Positions 61,812-64,000 of a stretch of 64,000 bases of DNA are shown here, in pieces. The first letter of the stretch is position 1; each line of letters starts with the position of its first letter. The stretch is from positions 744,001 through 808,000 of the forward strand of contig CAVQAW010000010.1 of the NCBI GenBank assembly GCA_963710535.1, read 5' to 3'. The notes under the pieces are model-generated. The model had not been told where the DNA came from, did no database searches, and saw only the letters and a program-made list of their open reading frames with translations. Both the position numbers and the translations under genes were made by a program. This DNA comes from Pelagihabitans sp963710535 (lineage in GTDB: Bacteria; Bacteroidota; Bacteroidia; Flavobacteriales; Flavobacteriaceae).

Positions 61812-63077
61812 ATGGTCCTGACGTCCTTAATTTTTTTAGCAGGCTATCTGTTCATCGCCCTGGAGCACAAGGTCAGGATAGATAAGGCTGCAACCGCTCT
61901 GTTGCTGGGGGTGCTTTTATGGTTGTTCCTGGTATGGGAAGGTGCACATTCGGCCAATGTTTTGGCCGAGCTGACCATTCATTTTGAGGCCATCTCGGAA
62001 ATCCTCTTTTTTCTTTTAGCGGCCATGACCATCGTAGAACTCATCGATTCCCATCATGGGTTTCGGGTGCTCAACCAAATGATAAAGACCGGTAGCAAGA
62101 CAAAATTGCTATGGGTCTTATCGATTTTGACCTTCTTTATGTCGTCGGTCCTCGACAACCTGACCACTACCATCGTGATGATGGCTGTTTTGAAGCGGTT
62201 TATACACGTCAAGGCCGATCTTTGGTTTTTCGCGGGATTCATCATCATAGCGGCCAACGCCGGAGGCGCCTGGTCGCCCATTGGCGATATCACCACCATT
62301 ATGCTCTGGAACGGGGGACAGGTCACGACTGGCACCATCATTTCGGAAGTACTGCTGCCCAGTTTGGCCTGTTTAATCGTGCCCTTGTTGATCGCATCAT
62401 TCAATTTCAAAGGGCAGCAATTTGAGCCCAAAACAGAAACAACGATCGAGCAATACAACATCAGCCAGCGCGAAAGCAACTTTATATTGTTATTGGGCAT
62501 GATGCTCTTGCTCTTTGTGCCCGTTTTCAAATCCCTGACCGGACTCCCCCCCGTGATGGGCATGATCTTTAGCCTCTGCCTTTTTTGGTTGACCACCGAT
62601 ATCCTGCATCGGAAGAAAACCTCCGATCTAAGGCGACAATTATCGGTCGCGGCCACCATTCAAAGGGTAGATACCCCAAGCGTGCTTTTTTTTCTTGGGA
62701 TTCTGCTTGCCGTGGCCGCCATGGAGGTCAACGGCTCGTTGGGGGTGATGGGGCGATTTTTAGGCGATACGTTCGATAATTTCTATATGATCAATACCAC
62801 CCTGGGGCTGCTGTCTTCCGTGGTCGACAACGTTCCCTTGGTCGCCGGGGCCATGGGGATGTATTCGATGGACGTCTATCCCCAAGATCACGATTTTTGG
62901 TCTTTTCTGGCCTATTGTGCGGGTACCGGGGGCAGCGCGCTGATCATTGGGTCGGCCGCAGGGGTAGCTGCCATGGGCATCTTAAAAATCGATTTTCTCT
63001 GGTACCTCAAAAAAATCAGTTGGCTTGCGCTGATCGGTTATTTTTCGGGCATTTTGGTTTATGTATTGATCAATTGA
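61812..63077 (+). CDS. nhaD: Sodium:proton antiporter NhaD
   Basis: The 421-aa protein has about 11-12 transmembrane segments and NhaD-type conserved parts: 'SSVLDNLTTTIVMMAVL', 'ANAGGAWSPIGDITTIMLWN' and 'LSSVVDNVPLVAGAMGMY'. It exchanges Na+ or Li+ for protons, typical of marine bacteria. Its stop shares one base with the kup start, so the two are co-translated. Confidence 0.9.
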   Translation: MVLTSLIFLAGYLFIALEHKVRIDKAATALLLGVLLWLFLVWEGAHSANVLAELTIHFEAISEILFFLLAAMTIVELIDSHHGFRVLNQMIKTGSKTKLLWVLSILTFFMSSVLDNLTTTIVMMAVLKRFIHVKADLWFFAGFIIIAANAGGAWSPIGDITTIMLWNGGQVTTGTIISEVLLPSLACLIVPLLIASFNFKGQQFEPKTETTIEQYNISQRESNFILLLGMMLLLFVPVFKSLTGLPPVMGMIFSLCLFWLTTDILHRKKTSDLRRQLSVAATIQRVDTPSVLFFLGILLAVAAMEVNGSLGVMGRFLGDTFDNFYMINTTLGLLSSVVDNVPLVAGAMGMYSMDVYPQDHDFWSFLAYCAGTGGSALIIGSAAGVAAMGILKIDFLWYLKKISWLALIGYFSGILVYVLIN

Positions 63078-64000
63078 TGAACATCGACCTGCACAAAGTT
63101 TCGGCCGTTTCCCTCTTGATGACCCTAGGCATCGTATTCGGCGATATCGGCACTTCACCGCTTTACGTTTTTACCGCCATCACCCAAGGCAAGAATTTTG
63201 ACCCCTTATTGCTATTGGGCAGCCTGTCGTGCGTATTCTGGACCTTGATGCTCCTGGCCACCGTTAAGTATGTATACCTGGCCTTAAATGCCGACAACCA
63301 AGGGGAAGGGGGGATATTTGCGCTGTATGCCCTGTTGCGGAAGACCAAGTCGAAATGGATCATCTACCCGGCACTGATCGGTTGTGCGACCTTGATCAGC
63401 GATGGCTTTATCACCCCCGCGATTTCGATTTCCTCGGCGGTAGAGGGATTGGACCTTATCTATGAGGGCATTCCCACCTTACCGATCGTCTGTGGCATCG
63501 TTACAGCGCTTTTTATGATCCAGCAGTTCGGCACCAAAAGGATCGGGATATTGTTCGGCCCCATCATGCTCATATGGTTTTTGACCCTCGGCCTTTTGGG
63601 GGTCCATCAATTGATGAAGGCGCCGGAAACGCTAAGGGCCATGAACCCTATGTATGCCCTTACTTTTTTGAAGACCTATCCTCAGGCCATTTGGGTTTTG
63701 GGGGCCGTGTTTCTCTGTACTACCGGGGCGGAAGCGCTGTATTCGGATCTTGGACATTGTGGCAAGAAAAATATACGGATTACCTGGTTTTTCGTGCTCA
63801 GCATGTTATTGCTCAATTATTTCGGGCAAACGGCCTATTGTCTTTCCTTGCCGCCGGGCGCTACCACCACTTCGGTATTTTATGCGACGGTACCCAAGCA
63901 TTTGATGCCCTACGTGGTGGGTATTTCCACAGTGGCCACCATCATTGCCAGCCAGGCGCTGATTACCGGGATCTTCACCTTGGTCAACGAAGCGATCAAA
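63077..64000 (+). CDS. kup: Kup-family potassium transporter, C-terminus cut by window edge
   Basis: The first 308 residues of a Kup/HAK/KT protein are visible. It has 'TLGIVFGDIGTSPLYVF' (the GDIGTSPLY hallmark), 'VWTLMLLATVKYVYLALNAD', 'NQGEGGIFALYALLR', 'SDGFITPAISISSAVEG', 'GAEALYSDLGHCGKKNI' and 'YFGQTAYCL'. It imports K+ with protons. It starts at ATG 63077 inside the nhaD stop codon, so Na+ export and K+ uptake are linked in one unit. The open frame runs off the window. Confidence 0.92.
   Translation, partial: MNIDLHKVSAVSLLMTLGIVFGDIGTSPLYVFTAITQGKNFDPLLLLGSLSCVFWTLMLLATVKYVYLALNADNQGEGGIFALYALLRKTKSKWIIYPALIGCATLISDGFITPAISISSAVEGLDLIYEGIPTLPIVCGIVTALFMIQQFGTKRIGILFGPIMLIWFLTLGLLGVHQLMKAPETLRAMNPMYALTFLKTYPQAIWVLGAVFLCTTGAEALYSDLGHCGKKNIRITWFFVLSMLLLNYFGQTAYCLSLPPGATTTSVFYATVPKHLMPYVVGISTVATIIASQALITGIFTLVNEAIK

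Overview
The window looks like chromosome of a marine member of the Bacteroidota, most likely family Flavobacteriaceae. The reasons are TAnnTTTG-type promoter boxes, many short lipoproteins with a Cys at the signal-peptide end, Bacteroidota-typical families (DUF6624, DUF4369-type TlpA proteins, DUF5117-type metalloprotease, GCS2/ATP-grasp cluster) and several sodium-dependent transporters. Genus is not assigned; this is inference from gene content.

The window has two parts. Bases 1-15.7 kb, ending at a tRNA-Ala(GGC) gene, are accessory DNA. Small, unrelated, mostly minus-strand genes (TPR proteins, EreA/ChaN-like lipoprotein, TonB-C-like protein, GNAT, TlpA thioredoxin, DUF998-like, TIR, PLDc_N, DUF6624) are separated by 130-165 bp imperfect palindromes whose ends read ...AAC / GTT.... 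Each palindrome lies directly 3' of one gene, and some gene 3' ends run into it. This recalls an integron-type cassette array, but no integrase is in view. Five genes here are broken: a GNAT with an in-frame stop, a DUF998-like gene with a homopolymer shift, two DUF6624 genes that are split or shifted, and a frameshifted prolyl-oligopeptidase. A plus-strand block (9785-13174) interrupts the array, with only half-palindromes at its borders.

From 15.8 kb on the DNA is ordinary, dense, intact core genome. It runs from a universal stress protein through GNAT, MATE, crotonase, queD, lpxH, an MFS exporter, recJ, OsmC, an AhpD-like protein, DUF819, rsmI, tdk-alr, mscL, asd, prolyl oligopeptidase, an orphan ABC ATPase, arfB, a phosphodiesterase and a GreA-like factor. 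It continues with an FAD oxidoreductase, the fatty-acid block accC-accB-fabH-rpmF-yceD, pdxA and ribE.

At 45.1-51.3 kb there is a compact peptide/amide-forming cluster: an ATP-grasp-like protein, a class-I glutamine amidotransferase, a GCS2 carboxylate-amine ligase, an ATP-grasp ligase with a 128-residue histone-H1-like Lys/Ala/Pro tail, and an esterase, with a second, divergent esterase beside them. No product can be named from sequence. Together with the tail, it is the strongest candidate here for an undescribed pathway.

Bases 51.3-56.6 kb hold a sugar-linked group (NagX/HGSNAT-like acyltransferase, sodium:solute symporter, TauE/SafE permease, AGE-family epimerase lipoprotein). The window ends with a large zinc metalloprotease, a CorA-type channel with an altered signature, two small exported/membrane proteins, NhaD and a partial Kup potassium transporter.
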